NCBI GenBank assembly: GCA_017439985.1
Contig: JAFSIC010000007.1
Span: 62,001 to 126,000 of the forward strand
Length of the DNA: 64,000 bases
Origin: Oscillospiraceae bacterium
Lineage (GTDB): Bacteria; Bacillota; Clostridia; Oscillospirales; Ruminococcaceae
Direction of reading: 5' to 3'
The position numbers and the translations under genes are program-made. The notes below the pieces were generated by a model. That model made no database searches. It saw only the letters and a program-made list of their open reading frames with translations, and was not told the origin of the DNA. Positions 44,215-51,884 of the stretch are shown here, one piece after another. Position 1 is the stretch's first letter, and the number at the start of each line of letters is the position of its first letter.

Positions 44215-44312
44215 GGGAGCGGATGGGTCGCTGGTGTGCCCTCTGGTCTTCAAAACCAGTAATTGCAGTTAGTAGCTGCATAGGTGGGTTCGATTCCCAC
44301 ACGTTCCCGCCA
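44215..44312 (+). tRNA. selC: tRNA-Sec (anticodon TCA)
   Basis: 98 bases with encoded CCA. The acceptor stem is GGGAGCG with CGTTCCC (one G-T pair), the anticodon stem-loop is CTGGT-CTTCAAA-ACCAG with TCA at 44250-44252, the long variable arm is GCAGTTAGTAGCTGC-like, and the T arm is GTGGG-TTCGATT-CCCAC. The extended acceptor and long extra arm are typical of tRNA-Sec. Its last 26 bases belong to the att repeat of the integrated element. Confidence 0.96.
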
Positions 44313-44316
44313 TATA
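44287..44316 (+). repeat. attL, 30-bp direct repeat
   Basis: Runs from the T arm of tRNA-Sec to four bases past CCA; identical to 54860-54889. Integration keeps the tRNA intact. Confidence 0.93.
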
Positions 44317-44366
44317 GAGAACCTAAGATTTCGCATGACAATGCGCTTTCTTAGGTTCTTTTTCTT
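44317..44366 (+). terminator. Element-borne terminator for tRNA-Sec
   Basis: AGAACCTAAG and CTTAGGTTCT stem with a nested CGCAT/ATGCG stem and T run. It lies just inside the element and replaces the original selC terminator, now at 54893. Confidence 0.85.
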
Positions 44367-44381
44367 TTATTTTAATGTGCC

Positions 44382-44402
44382 TTGACCACACTTTTGACCA
44401 CA
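44382..44402 (+). repeat. Two TTGACCACA repeats near the left end
   Basis: Copies at 44382-44390 and 44394-44402, 12 bases apart. The same 9-mer occurs three times near the right end, so these may be integrase arm-type sites. Confidence 0.6.
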
Positions 44403-44480
44403 GTATGCATATATACAAATAAAATGACAAGTTTTGACAGGTTTTTAGGTATGCTCATACATCCAAACGCTTGTGGAAAT

Positions 44481-44525
44481 AACAAAAAGAGAACCAGCTC
44501 GCTATGAGCCGGCTCTCTTTTTGTT
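44481..44525 (-). terminator. Terminator of the TOPRIM-protein gene, overlapping its stop
   Basis: AACAAAAAGAG to CTCTTTTTGTT is a long symmetric hairpin; the TAG stop of the minus-strand gene falls in its loop region. Confidence 0.75.
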
Positions 44526-45119
44526 GCATATCTTTTGACAATCAAACTTCACAATTTTACATAAAGGCTTAATCGTTTCACAATGTTGAGTAATAATTTT
44601 ACTAATATCTAATTTACCGATGAACCCCTCTGTTTTACCACCTTTTACATAAATCTTATTTGCTTTTTTGAATAATGATTTTAGTATATCTTGACCCTTT
44701 CCTTTGGGTCTCTTTGTATCTGCTGGAAGTCTTAAATAAGAAAGCACTCCTGTCAGATCTGTCAAAAACCAGTCCTCAATAGATTGTCTAGCTTCTATAT
44801 AATGGACCTGCTTTACACCTGCTTCCTCTAAAGCAATTTTAACAGCCTTTTTATCAAACGGTGGTTTTTTTGACAGTTCAAAAACATCGGTATCTATGCA
44901 CATCAGCACATAAATATCACTCGCTGCATTATCTTGCTGTATTTTCTTTACTTTCCTTAGGGCATCTTTCTTATAATTGCCAATGCCGTGCATATCTTTG
45001 TATTCAAATGAACATCCCAAGAGTACTCCCATTTTATCATGTGCGTATTTGACAACAGCTTTGTAGAATTCTATCTCTGTAGGCCCCTCTACCAATAGAA
45101 CAATCACCTTATCTGCCAT
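44502..45119 (-). CDS. TOPRIM-like protein, partner of the AAA ATPase (RloB/DUF4276/AbiL-like)
   Basis: 205 residues from ATG 45119, which lies inside the end of the ATPase gene. The N-terminus (VIVLLVEGPTEIEFYKAVV) carries the conserved TOPRIM Glu, and MCIDTDVF provides a D-x-D motif; ARQSIEDWF is a further acidic helix. Small TOPRIM-type proteins encoded after an SMC-like ATPase are found in RloAB, AbiL and PARIS phage-defence pairs. In those systems the second protein is the effector nuclease or toxin. Which family this pair belongs to cannot be settled by eye. Confidence 0.65.
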   Translation of the reverse strand: MADKVIVLLVEGPTEIEFYKAVVKYAHDKMGVLLGCSFEYKDMHGIGNYKKDALRKVKKIQQDNAASDIYVLMCIDTDVFELSKKPPFDKKAVKIALEEAGVKQVHYIEARQSIEDWFLTDLTGVLSYLRLPADTKRPKGKGQDILKSLFKKANKIYVKGGKTEGFIGKLDISKIITQHCETIKPLCKIVKFDCQKICNKKRAGS

Positions 45120-46404
45120 TATCTTCAACGTACTCCGCAAGATATTCATCCGCATCCGATGATGACAATAAATTAAAAATATAATCTCCAATCGAATGAT
45201 CGTATTCCATCGCTTCGTTAATTAGACAATTAACCTTATTTGGGGCTATTCTTTTAAAGTTAACTTCACCAGTGTCCTTTGTCATTCCAATATATATATT
45301 CTTAGGATTTAAATATTGAATAATATAAGGAGAATGACTAGTAAATACGATTTTACAATTATTCAACAGTTGACCTAATACATCTAAATATTTCTGGAAT
45401 AATCCAGGATGAATAGAGTTTTCTGGTTCTTCGATAGCTATCATTGACAGATTTTTAATATCAGCTATCACTGCGAAAGTTAACATTAAGAAAATTCTCT
45501 TAGTTCCATCTGATAAATGCTCAAATCCAATTGGCTGAAGCAACTTATCATCAATGATATTCATTGAATAAATACTATCTGAGAATATAAAAGGAGCATC
45601 TTCCGAAAGAGTTACTTTTGCCTCATGATTCAATTTTATTTCTCTTACATTAATATCAAGGACATCCGGAAATAATTGTCGGAAGGAATCAATAAGAAGC
45701 TCATATTTGTCACTATAATCTTTCTTCAGAAAGTAAATTGCTCTCGGAATACTCTGGATTCCTTGAAGCTCCAGTTCTTCAAATCCTTTAATCACAAAAG
45801 GAGCTGGTGCAAACGATGGACTTGCATCCAAATGACGCTCAATAAAGAACTGAGCATTGCTCAGTTGCTTAATAATATCTAAATAGAACAGACCATCCCA
45901 AGCAAGAAGTTTATTCAATACTAAAGCATTATCCTCAATAGAAATGATTTTATTACATCTTCCGGTTTCAGAAGTCTTATAAAAAGCCTTTGCTTCATCT
46001 CGCGTAATGAATGTATTATATTTCTGATTTTTCTCATTTAGTTTTATATGAAGATATTCAGATTTAATCTTTTCTGGAGACTGATCTGTCTTCCATGCAA
46101 AAGTGTAGCCATAAGTAACAAAGTAACTCTTTTCCTTTGAACGAATTACTACTTCTATTTCAAATGAGTAATCTTTCCCCGCATTTTTTTTCAAAATAGG
46201 AATACATTGCTTGTTCGCCATCATTTTGGAGCGAATCTGATTTGGACATTGCATAAAGTCAAATCCAAAATCAATAGCATCTATGACATTAGATTTACCA
46301 TAACCATTCAGTCCTACGAGTGCAGTCATATCTCCAAAATAAAGCTCAGAGTCTGTTATATTGCGGAAACCACCAACTTTAATTCTATTTATTTCCACAT
46401 TCAT
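45109..46404 (-). CDS. AAA/SMC-like ATPase (AAA15/AAA21 type), probable defence sensor
   Basis: 431 residues. Walker A GLNGYGKSN (about 33-41), ABC-like signature HLSDGTKRI, Walker B MIAIEEPENSIHP and switch TSHSPYIIQYL show an SMC/RecF-type head without a long coiled coil. GC is clearly lower than the core genome. The ATG at 46404 is chosen from GGGAG and the promoter at 46451-46479. It overlaps the TOPRIM-like gene by 11 bases. Likely the ATPase half of a two-gene phage-defence module. Confidence 0.8.
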   Translation of the reverse strand: MNVEINRIKVGGFRNITDSELYFGDMTALVGLNGYGKSNVIDAIDFGFDFMQCPNQIRSKMMANKQCIPILKKNAGKDYSFEIEVVIRSKEKSYFVTYGYTFAWKTDQSPEKIKSEYLHIKLNEKNQKYNTFITRDEAKAFYKTSETGRCNKIISIEDNALVLNKLLAWDGLFYLDIIKQLSNAQFFIERHLDASPSFAPAPFVIKGFEELELQGIQSIPRAIYFLKKDYSDKYELLIDSFRQLFPDVLDINVREIKLNHEAKVTLSEDAPFIFSDSIYSMNIIDDKLLQPIGFEHLSDGTKRIFLMLTFAVIADIKNLSMIAIEEPENSIHPGLFQKYLDVLGQLLNNCKIVFTSHSPYIIQYLNPKNIYIGMTKDTGEVNFKRIAPNKVNCLINEAMEYDHSIGDYIFNLLSSSDADEYLAEYVEDNGR

Positions 46405-46450
46405 CACTCCCTGTAACCTTAGTAAATTAGAAAAACTGAGTTTCATTTAT

Positions 46451-46479
46451 ATAATACCACCTTTTTTATTCTTACGCAA
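46451..46479 (-). promoter_or_regulatory. Promoter of the ATPase/TOPRIM cassette
   Basis: Minus strand: TTGCGT (46474-46479), 17-base spacer, TATTAT (46451-46456). Confidence 0.6.
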
Positions 46480-47045
46480 TAATCCATTTCGTAATATTCA
46501 AAATTTCCATGTTTTCGTGTGAATTAAAAGGATTTCATGATGCAAAAAATTTCATATACTATATTATGTTATTCCACAAATCAGGAAGAATATTACAAAT
46601 AAAATATTTTATCTATACAGTGAATAATAATCTGACATTCCCCTTACTTCATCCGTTCATTTTCCATACCTAATCTGTCGCTATATCAGTTTTATTGAAA
46701 GCTATTGGGAGACCATAACAAAAATAGCGTACCTCTATCTTTAATTAAAACGCTTGGGGAAATATAGAAAAAGCCGCCTTTCTTTTCGGTTGGGCGGCTT
46801 CTTCCTGTATCGGGCTGTATTCTCACTTTCGGGCAAGTGGCTTATTGTGGAGGCTATGTGCTGCTTTTGGAATCAACAATGTCTCTCCTTTCTATGCGCT
46901 CGGCAGCTTTTGGCTGTTGAGGGCTCTTTTTGCGTTTACGTTTTCACTCCGAAATGCTCGAAAAAATGTCAAGTTTTGTAAGGTTTTAAGGTGTACGCAT
47001 ACCTCCAAATAATTGACTTTTTCTTAGAGTTCCCACGAAGTTTAA
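46480..47045. other. Gene-free AT-rich stretch with boundary repeats
   Basis: No convincing gene. It holds an AAGCCGCC/GGCGGCTT hairpin (46771-46800) and two segments similar to the left end of the element: an ACGCTTG-GGAAATA run at 46750-46764 resembles 44468-44481, and AAGTTTTG with GTACGCATACCTCC at 46970-47007 resembles 44430-44464. An ORF at 46754-46981 is Cys-rich, has no ribosome site and is probably spurious. Confidence 0.5.
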
Positions 47046-47074
47046 TTGATATTTGATGCGGTATCATGTAAAAT
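47046..47074 (+). promoter_or_regulatory. Promoter of the gene at 47106
   Basis: TTGATA (47046-47051), 17-base spacer, TAAAAT (47069-47074). Confidence 0.6.
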
Positions 47075-47105
47075 AGACCTGTAATTTGTAGAATGGAGTG
47101 TGTGT

Positions 47106-47954
47106 ATGAAAAGTAATACAAAACAGGATTCTAAACCTAAACACCCTGGACTTAAATGCTTATTTTATTTATTCATTTGTGTTCTTATCCTTTCTGCTTT
47201 ATTGGGTATTCCATGGCTGGTCAATCATATATTTATGACACAGAGTTTTACCACAGCTGAAGAATTAGGTAATGTCGCATGGCTGGATTTCTGGGGAGGG
47301 TACTTGAGTGGTATCATTGGAACTATAGCCACCCTATTGGCTTTATATATTTCACATAGGCAACATAAGGAACAAATGAAATCAATTCATTATCAGTTAA
47401 ATCAGCAAGCTAGATTGGATATGATGCCGGTGTTTAGTCTTAAAATTAGAAAACGCCATATCAAAGAAAATATAGATGAGGAAAAAGAAACAGATATCAA
47501 TATCTTAGAGATCGTCCCCAATTACTTTCAAATTAAAAAATCCACATTATACCTATTCCCTACTGATAAAAATCCTGCTCGTAGTTCTGAGTCTCCTGAA
47601 TTAATAGGAGAATACTATGCTTTTCCTGAAATTACATTAAAAAATGTTGGAAATGGAGCTGCATTAAATCTTGGTATTAACATTCAGTACCTTGGTTGCT
47701 TGCCAGATACAGATCCCTTGTTAGTTTACGACAGTTCATATTCGTCCGGAGAGAGCAAATCTTTTATGCTCCTCAATTCAATTGCATTTATACCTCAATT
47801 TGATTATGATCACTGTCGTTTACAACTTATATTTTCAGATGTTTTCGGAAATCAATATGAGCAGCACTGCACATTCTCCTTGCGCCATGACCTTGCATCC
47901 CAATTTCTTGATCGTTCTCTTTCTGCTCCTAAGTTAACTAGACAAGCAGAATAA
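47106..47954 (+). CDS. Two-TM membrane protein of the mobile element, unknown function
   Basis: 282 residues. Two membrane segments (about 17-42 and 60-82) separated by a short acidic loop, then a basic linker helix (HRQHKEQMKSIHYQLNQQARLDMMP) and a cytoplasmic beta-rich domain. The pattern two TM plus a soluble sensor-like domain is frequent among cargo genes of mobile elements. No family recognised. AT-rich like the ATPase cassette beside it, with its own promoter and terminator. Confidence 0.65.
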   Translation: MKSNTKQDSKPKHPGLKCLFYLFICVLILSALLGIPWLVNHIFMTQSFTTAEELGNVAWLDFWGGYLSGIIGTIATLLALYISHRQHKEQMKSIHYQLNQQARLDMMPVFSLKIRKRHIKENIDEEKETDINILEIVPNYFQIKKSTLYLFPTDKNPARSSESPELIGEYYAFPEITLKNVGNGAALNLGINIQYLGCLPDTDPLLVYDSSYSSGESKSFMLLNSIAFIPQFDYDHCRLQLIFSDVFGNQYEQHCTFSLRHDLASQFLDRSLSAPKLTRQAE

Positions 47955-47987
47955 AAAGCACTCCGCAAGAGCGGAGTGCTTTTTTAT
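47953..47987 (+). terminator. Rho-independent terminator
   Basis: AAAAGCACTCCGC-AAGA-GCGGAGTGCTTTT followed by TTTAT. Confidence 0.92.
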
Positions 47988-48161
47988 CAGTCAGATCTAC
48001 AAAATACCCCCTAAAAAATCAAAGAAAATTAAAATCTGCTTTTTTGCTGTTTTGGCTTAACTATCAGAAAAGCAGCCATTTTCAATCACTTTAATCCGTG
48101 GCAGCATTACAACCTACCTCAGCTCTTCCCATTTCCCATCACAAGAAACCCAATGGAGAGA

Positions 48162-48446
48162 AGCTATTATGTATCACGTCGCCACCGCCCGCTTTATGAT
48201 ATAACCTTTGACAATTTACGGCGGCGCTCTCCATTCTTTTGCGCTGACCTCTTTCACAAACGCTTGGGGTTTTATCAGATTCATGCTACAATACCAGTGT
48301 TTTCCGCTGATTCTCTTACCTTCAAATCCTCTGCTTTGGTGGCAGATATATAAGCCAGTTTAGAGCATTCCACATCTTCATGGAGTTGTTGGCAGTCAAT
48401 GCGGCCATAGGGCCAGAACTGTTGTAACTCCCTTGAGTTCATTCCC
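48162..48446 (-). pseudogene. Decayed copy of the rep gene
   Basis: The minus strand reads NSRELQQFWPYGRIDCQQL and LHEDVECSKLAYI, closely matching MDPRELQQFWPYGRVDCQ in the intact Rep (49745-50584). The frame then breaks (an alanine codon is lost in KLAAYIC), and about 180 bases present in the intact gene near its 3' end are missing before a region matching the last codons (YHKARRWRRGT). The N-terminal half is absent. Confidence 0.8.
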
Positions 48447-48780
48447 GCTTTCCCTTTTTGTCTGGATATGACTGCGTGAGCGTTGCACCTGCTCCACAAT
48501 CAAACGAGTGGGCGAAATCCCGCTCTTTTTTATGTTGTACTTTTTTGTTCAATTTGGGCCTTTTATGTATTGCGTTTCATTGCGATTTCAACCTTTTTAC
48601 AACGTGTAAAATACCACCTTTTAAGGCTTACAATCCCCTTTTTAGGGTGTCCGAAATGTCCGGATTTACCCCCTTTTCGAAAATTCTCCGCACACTTAGA
48701 AAGACTTCCCCCCGCCGGTCCCCAAAGCCTTTCTTCGATTCGGTTTTCATGGGGGAGGGGGTACACGCGCGACCCGTGCA
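48447..48780. other. Gene-free stretch between the rep remnant and the sigma gene
   Basis: No supported gene. It holds a plus-strand terminator (48507-48532: GAGTGGG-CGAAAT-CCCGCTC and T run) and a C-rich then G-rich tract (48709-48762) that could pair. Its place near replication genes would fit a transfer or replication site, but no motif is recognised. Confidence 0.4.
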
Positions 48781-49698
48781 CTATTTCAAGCTACCCTCAC
48801 CGGTCCCGATCTGAGAGCAGCCATTGAATTGAAGGGGGGAGTTTTTATTGCAAGCCTCACAGCCTTGACGGCTGCCGCTCTGATCAGGAGACCAGCGAAG
48901 ATCTCCGAAGCGTGCCCGCCATTTTCTTTCGAGGCGTTCCATTTTCTCTGCTGTTAGCTCCACGGAGGAAGCTCCATAGTATTTGTAGGCACTCCAACTG
49001 GTACGCTTATACGCATTATTTTCTTGCACTGATTCATACAGTTCATAGAAGCCTTGGAACGGCCCACGGTCTTTTGTCCGCCTAATTGTTCGAAATCCGT
49101 GGGACTTTATTTGCCGGATCCGCTCCGGAGAAAGACCCATTTCTGCGCTCATTTCTCGTAGCGTTTTTCCTTCAAGATAAAGCCCAGTGATTGCTCGGCT
49201 TTCCCGCTCCGGTAATTGATCAAGGCATTTTATTACAGCTTTATGGAGCTGTTCACGGTAAACCCTTTCCTCTGCTGGCTCATAACAGTCTATTTCGTCA
49301 GCTACCATATCAAGGCGTTCCGCTCCGTTGGAGTCCTCTCCGTCCAGCGGCTCATTAAGGCTATCCGCATAGTTTAGAGCGTCCCTGTAATGGCTTCTAA
49401 TGCCTAATAAAGAGTTAACATGATTCTTTACCGGATATTTGAGAAAAGCAGTAAAAGTGTAACCTTTGACTGGGTCATACCATTTCACGGCATCCAGAAA
49501 AGCAAAATAAGAGATTTGCAGGAAATCATCAGATGTAGCTCCGGAGCGGTCGGCCTGTTCCTTGCAGGAATAATAGCAGCGCAAACAAATCCGGAAGAGT
49601 AATAAATAAACACTCTCCCAGAGCTGTTGCAATGCTTCCTTATCTCCCTGTTGGGCATTCAAGGCCAGCTCCTTTTGCTGTTCATGGCTGTATTGCAT
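48781..49698 (-). CDS. Sigma-70 family factor of the mobile element
   Basis: 305 residues. Region 2 is visible (DDFLQISYFAFLDAVKWYDPVKGYTFTAFLKYPVKN), and region 4 as LPERESRAITGLYLEGKTLREMSAEMGLSPERIRQIKSHGFRTIRR, with a C-terminal tail of about 90 residues ending in a Cys pair. Such sigma-like proteins are common next to rep in Clostridia integrative elements, where they may switch on element genes. The ATG follows GGGGAG; it lies 46 bases after rep. Confidence 0.85.
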   Translation of the reverse strand: MQYSHEQQKELALNAQQGDKEALQQLWESVYLLLFRICLRCYYSCKEQADRSGATSDDFLQISYFAFLDAVKWYDPVKGYTFTAFLKYPVKNHVNSLLGIRSHYRDALNYADSLNEPLDGEDSNGAERLDMVADEIDCYEPAEERVYREQLHKAVIKCLDQLPERESRAITGLYLEGKTLREMSAEMGLSPERIRQIKSHGFRTIRRTKDRGPFQGFYELYESVQENNAYKRTSWSAYKYYGASSVELTAEKMERLERKWRARFGDLRWSPDQSGSRQGCEACNKNSPLQFNGCSQIGTGEGSLK

Positions 49699-49744
49699 AC
49701 ACTCCCCTGCCTTTCATCAGAGGAAACACAATATAGTGGGACTG

Positions 49745-50584
49745 TTATGTACCGCGCCGCCATCGTCTGGCTTTATGATACATTTTTATCTCTTCCCTGT
49801 TCCGCTCACGCAGCCACTTTTCGGCTGCGTCCGCTTTCAGGATTGTACCGTCTGGAGCTATCACACGGCTTTTCGGCGGTATTTTAATCATGCGGTAAAA
49901 GAGATATGGAATCCCTGTAACTGGGTTATATCCTGCTTCTATGCTGTCTGGATCAATAATATAACCTTTTACCGGCTGCGGCGGTTCTCTCCATTCCTTT
50001 GCGCTGACCTCTTCCACAAACGCCTGGGGTTTTATCAAGTTCTTACTGCAGTACCAGCGTTTCCCGCCGATTTTTTGCCCCTTATACTCTCTGTTTTGGT
50101 GGCAGATGTATGCAGCTAATTTTGAGTATTCCCCATCTTCATGGAGCGGCTGGCAGTCTACACGCCCATAGGGCCAGAACTGCTGCAGTTCCCTTGGATC
50201 CATCGAATCAATGATAATATGATGATGGATTGCTCCCCGCTCCCCTACGCCGATAGTGCCAATATAGTGCAATTCTTCTCCCTGCCTAAAGAAATAACGA
50301 CGTAGATTTCTCAGAAACTTTTCTCTGTGCTTCTGAGCTTCTTCCGGTGTGATTTTACTGCCCCTACGATAGGTCAGAGTAAGAAACAAATCTTTCGGCT
50401 TAAAATTGGCGTTGATACTCCTTGTACAGTTACGCACCGCAACACGGTCATTATACTGCTGCACAGACAGCCGGCTTTTTCCGGTCTTTCCTGCTTTAGT
50501 CAGAGATCTTCCCCATACTGCGGAATAGGTCTTTTGTACCTCTATTGTGTTCCCTGCTTTGTATGTCTTTTTTAGGTATTTCAT
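49745..50584 (-). CDS. rep: Rolling-circle-type replication initiator (REP ORF2/G2P-like)
   Basis: 279 residues. DLFLTLTYRRG and GAIHHHIIID form the first two HUH-endonuclease motifs (the HHH strand binds metal), and SKLAAYICHQN supplies the probable nicking tyrosine. This is the phage/plasmid replication protein class that starts rolling-circle copying at a nick site. It probably replicates the excised element. Its ribosome site is weak (GAGGGG, 11 bases) and its 209-base leader contains a control region described separately. Confidence 0.82.
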   Translation of the reverse strand: MKYLKKTYKAGNTIEVQKTYSAVWGRSLTKAGKTGKSRLSVQQYNDRVAVRNCTRSINANFKPKDLFLTLTYRRGSKITPEEAQKHREKFLRNLRRYFFRQGEELHYIGTIGVGERGAIHHHIIIDSMDPRELQQFWPYGRVDCQPLHEDGEYSKLAAYICHQNREYKGQKIGGKRWYCSKNLIKPQAFVEEVSAKEWREPPQPVKGYIIDPDSIEAGYNPVTGIPYLFYRMIKIPPKSRVIAPDGTILKADAAEKWLRERNREEIKMYHKARRWRRGT

Positions 50585-50585
50585 G

Positions 50586-50595
50586 CGCTTTTCTG
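50586..50595 (-). promoter_or_regulatory. Anti-repeat C just before the rep start
   Basis: CAGAAAAGCG on the rep strand, ending two bases before the ATG. It is identical to ten bases of arm A (50708-50722) and complementary to arm B (50667-50681), so B can pair with either A or this start-proximal copy. Confidence 0.6.
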
Positions 50596-50656
50596 CCCCT
50601 CGTGTGTCGGAATGTCAATACTTCTATCAAGCCGCTTTCCCCCATTTCTGGGGGAG

Positions 50657-50685
50657 TTGCAAAAAGATCAGAAAAGCGTTATAAT
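50657..50685 (+). promoter_or_regulatory. Strong promoter facing against rep
   Basis: TTGCAA (50657-50662), 17-base spacer, TATAAT (50680-50685). It fires away from rep into its leader. Confidence 0.8.
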
Positions 50686-50722
50686 GTACTTGCTACTTAT
50701 ACATTTCTAACGCTTTTCTGAT
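50667..50722. repeat. 15-bp perfect inverted repeat in the rep leader
   Basis: ATCAGAAAAGCGTTA (50667-50681) and its exact complement (50708-50722), 26 bases apart. A second hairpin, CCCCCA-TTTC-TGGGGG (50639-50654), lies between this repeat and rep. The region may also include the replication origin. Confidence 0.8.
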
Positions 50723-50792
50723 TGCCTTTATAGGTTATTTGATTGTGTTGAGAACTGTGGAGCCTTACGCTGTGCTGGTGTAAGGCTCTTTT
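50692..50792 (+). ncRNA. Predicted ~100-nt antisense RNA controlling rep
   Basis: A strong promoter (50657-50685) would start at about 50692, and a terminator hairpin (GAGCCTTAC 50760-50768 with GTAAGGCTC 50780-50788, then TTTTTC) would stop at about 50792. No gene is encoded. The RNA is complementary to the rep leader, including arm A. This is the layout of copy-control antisense RNAs of rolling-circle plasmids. Prediction from sequence only. Confidence 0.6.
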
Positions 50793-50793
50793 T

Positions 50794-50955
50794 CTATTCT
50801 CTATTTTTTCTGCGGGCTTTTTTCTGCTCTTGCCTGATCTTCCTTTTGCGTTTCTTTGGTGCTGGTAGTGCATGGAGTAGCTCTGTAATATCAATACCAC
50901 TTGCACGAAACTCCACGCCGTTAATAGTAAAAGCGATTTCTGTATGGTTCTCCAT
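50794..50955 (-). CDS. Small basic protein (53 aa) of the mobile element
   Basis: The ATG at 50955 overlaps the previous stop (TAATG) and follows AAAGGAG by nine bases. It reads MENHTEIAFTINGVEFRASG followed by a very basic tail (KKRKRKIRQEQKKARRKNRE). It is probably a DNA- or RNA-binding accessory. It lies between the regulatory genes and rep. Confidence 0.65.
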   Translation of the reverse strand: MENHTEIAFTINGVEFRASGIDITELLHALPAPKKRKRKIRQEQKKARRKNRE

Positions 50956-51230
50956 TATGCCCTTCTCCTTTCGTAGCTCACAATGCGCAGTCGCGGCTTT
51001 TGCTGTCTGGCTGTCGCAGGAATTCCGCCTGGTGGAAACGCTCTATAAATATTTTCCGGTGGTACATTTGCCAGCTCCATGATTCTGTAGGCTTCTTCCA
51101 ATGTGAAGGAGCCTTTTCCATTAAAGCGCAGAGACACATAGGAATGGCTGCGATCAAGCTGTTGGCACAGGAAAGGACGGTCAACATCATTCTTTTTCAG
51201 CTCGTTTAAGATATAATCATGCCTTTTCAT
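50955..51230 (-). CDS. Small HTH-like protein of the mobile element
   Basis: 91 residues from ATG 51230, nine bases after AGGAGG. FLCQQLDRSHSYVSLRFNGKGSFTLEEAYRIMELANV looks like an XRE-type helix-turn-helix. The C-terminus is basic. It overlaps the gene upstream by 14 bases and the 53-residue gene by one. Confidence 0.65.
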   Translation of the reverse strand: MKRHDYILNELKKNDVDRPFLCQQLDRSHSYVSLRFNGKGSFTLEEAYRIMELANVPPENIYRAFPPGGIPATARQQKPRLRIVSYERRRA

Positions 51231-51687
51231 TCTTCGATTCCTCCTTGTTTTCTGTGTATACATCTTCAAGGGAGCGGAACAGGCGGCAAACGCGCCCTAA
51301 AACCCTCACCCGCTCCGATTCCGGGGTATCAACATTCTCATATATTATCGGTACTCCGTCTATAATCGGCATAAATGCCCGTTCCTGTGAGTTATAGGTT
51401 ATCATATCGCGCAATTCAGCCCAGTTTCTTCCCGAAAATAACACAGCAACTAAGCCATCCGTTTTCTGCTCCGGATCCACGATAAGCAAATCACCCGGAA
51501 TGAAGTTGTGCGTATTTTCTCGTTTTTCTGTAAAAATAAAAGCAAACCCATCCTCCGGAATTCTGTATGTATGCCGTGCTTCTATGCCAGCAAGATCTCT
51601 TACAGGTTTAGAGGGATTGTAAGCCCCTCCATTGATCCTGTACGCATTGGAAATGCACGCTGGCTCTTTATCTTTATCGTATATCAT
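51217..51687 (-). CDS. S24/LexA-like domain protein without visible catalytic Ser
   Basis: 156 residues. NFIPGDLLIVDPEQKTDGLVAVLFSGRNWAELRD and VRVLGRVCRLFRS resemble the C-terminal dimer/peptidase fold of LexA and CI repressors. The position where the active Ser-Met would lie reads HNFIPGD, so self-cleavage is unlikely. There is no N-terminal HTH. It starts with an ATGA overlap with the gene before it. Confidence 0.5.
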   Translation of the reverse strand: MIYDKDKEPACISNAYRINGGAYNPSKPVRDLAGIEARHTYRIPEDGFAFIFTEKRENTHNFIPGDLLIVDPEQKTDGLVAVLFSGRNWAELRDMITYNSQERAFMPIIDGVPIIYENVDTPESERVRVLGRVCRLFRSLEDVYTENKEESKNEKA

Positions 51688-51884
51688 GCCAGCACCGCCT
51701 TTCCTCTGCAGTCCTTCAGGGCATCTTGATAGCCCTCGTTATAGGCTCGGTAGATCGCCCTGGCATAAATGGCAGCCAGCTCCGAAAGCGTAGCCGATGG
51801 CTCTGGGCCATTGGTTTCCCTGTTGATTCTCAGAACCTCCTCTACGAAGCCCTGTTCTTCTGTTTTTGCATTGTGTAAACGCAT
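51684..51884 (-). CDS. Small helical protein, unknown function
   Basis: 66 residues, mostly helical (EEQGFVEEVLRINRET and LAAIYARAIYRAYNEGYQDAL). AGGAGG lies seven bases before the ATG. Not recognised. Confidence 0.55.
   Translation of the reverse strand: MRLHNAKTEEQGFVEEVLRINRETNGPEPSATLSELAAIYARAIYRAYNEGYQDALKDCRGKAVLA

Noticed and set aside
44382..44402. TTGACCACA repeats considered as a CRISPR remnant
   Set aside because: Units are 9 bases, spacers are 3 bases, and copies occur at both element ends; no cas gene is present.
46754..46981. 75-residue ORF in the gap of the mobile element
   Set aside because: No ribosome site, odd Cys/Phe-rich text, and it covers a hairpin and a repeat block.
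48458..48827. Overlapping plus-strand ORFs downstream of the rep remnant
   Set aside because: No ribosome sites; they run across a terminator and into the sigma gene on the other strand.
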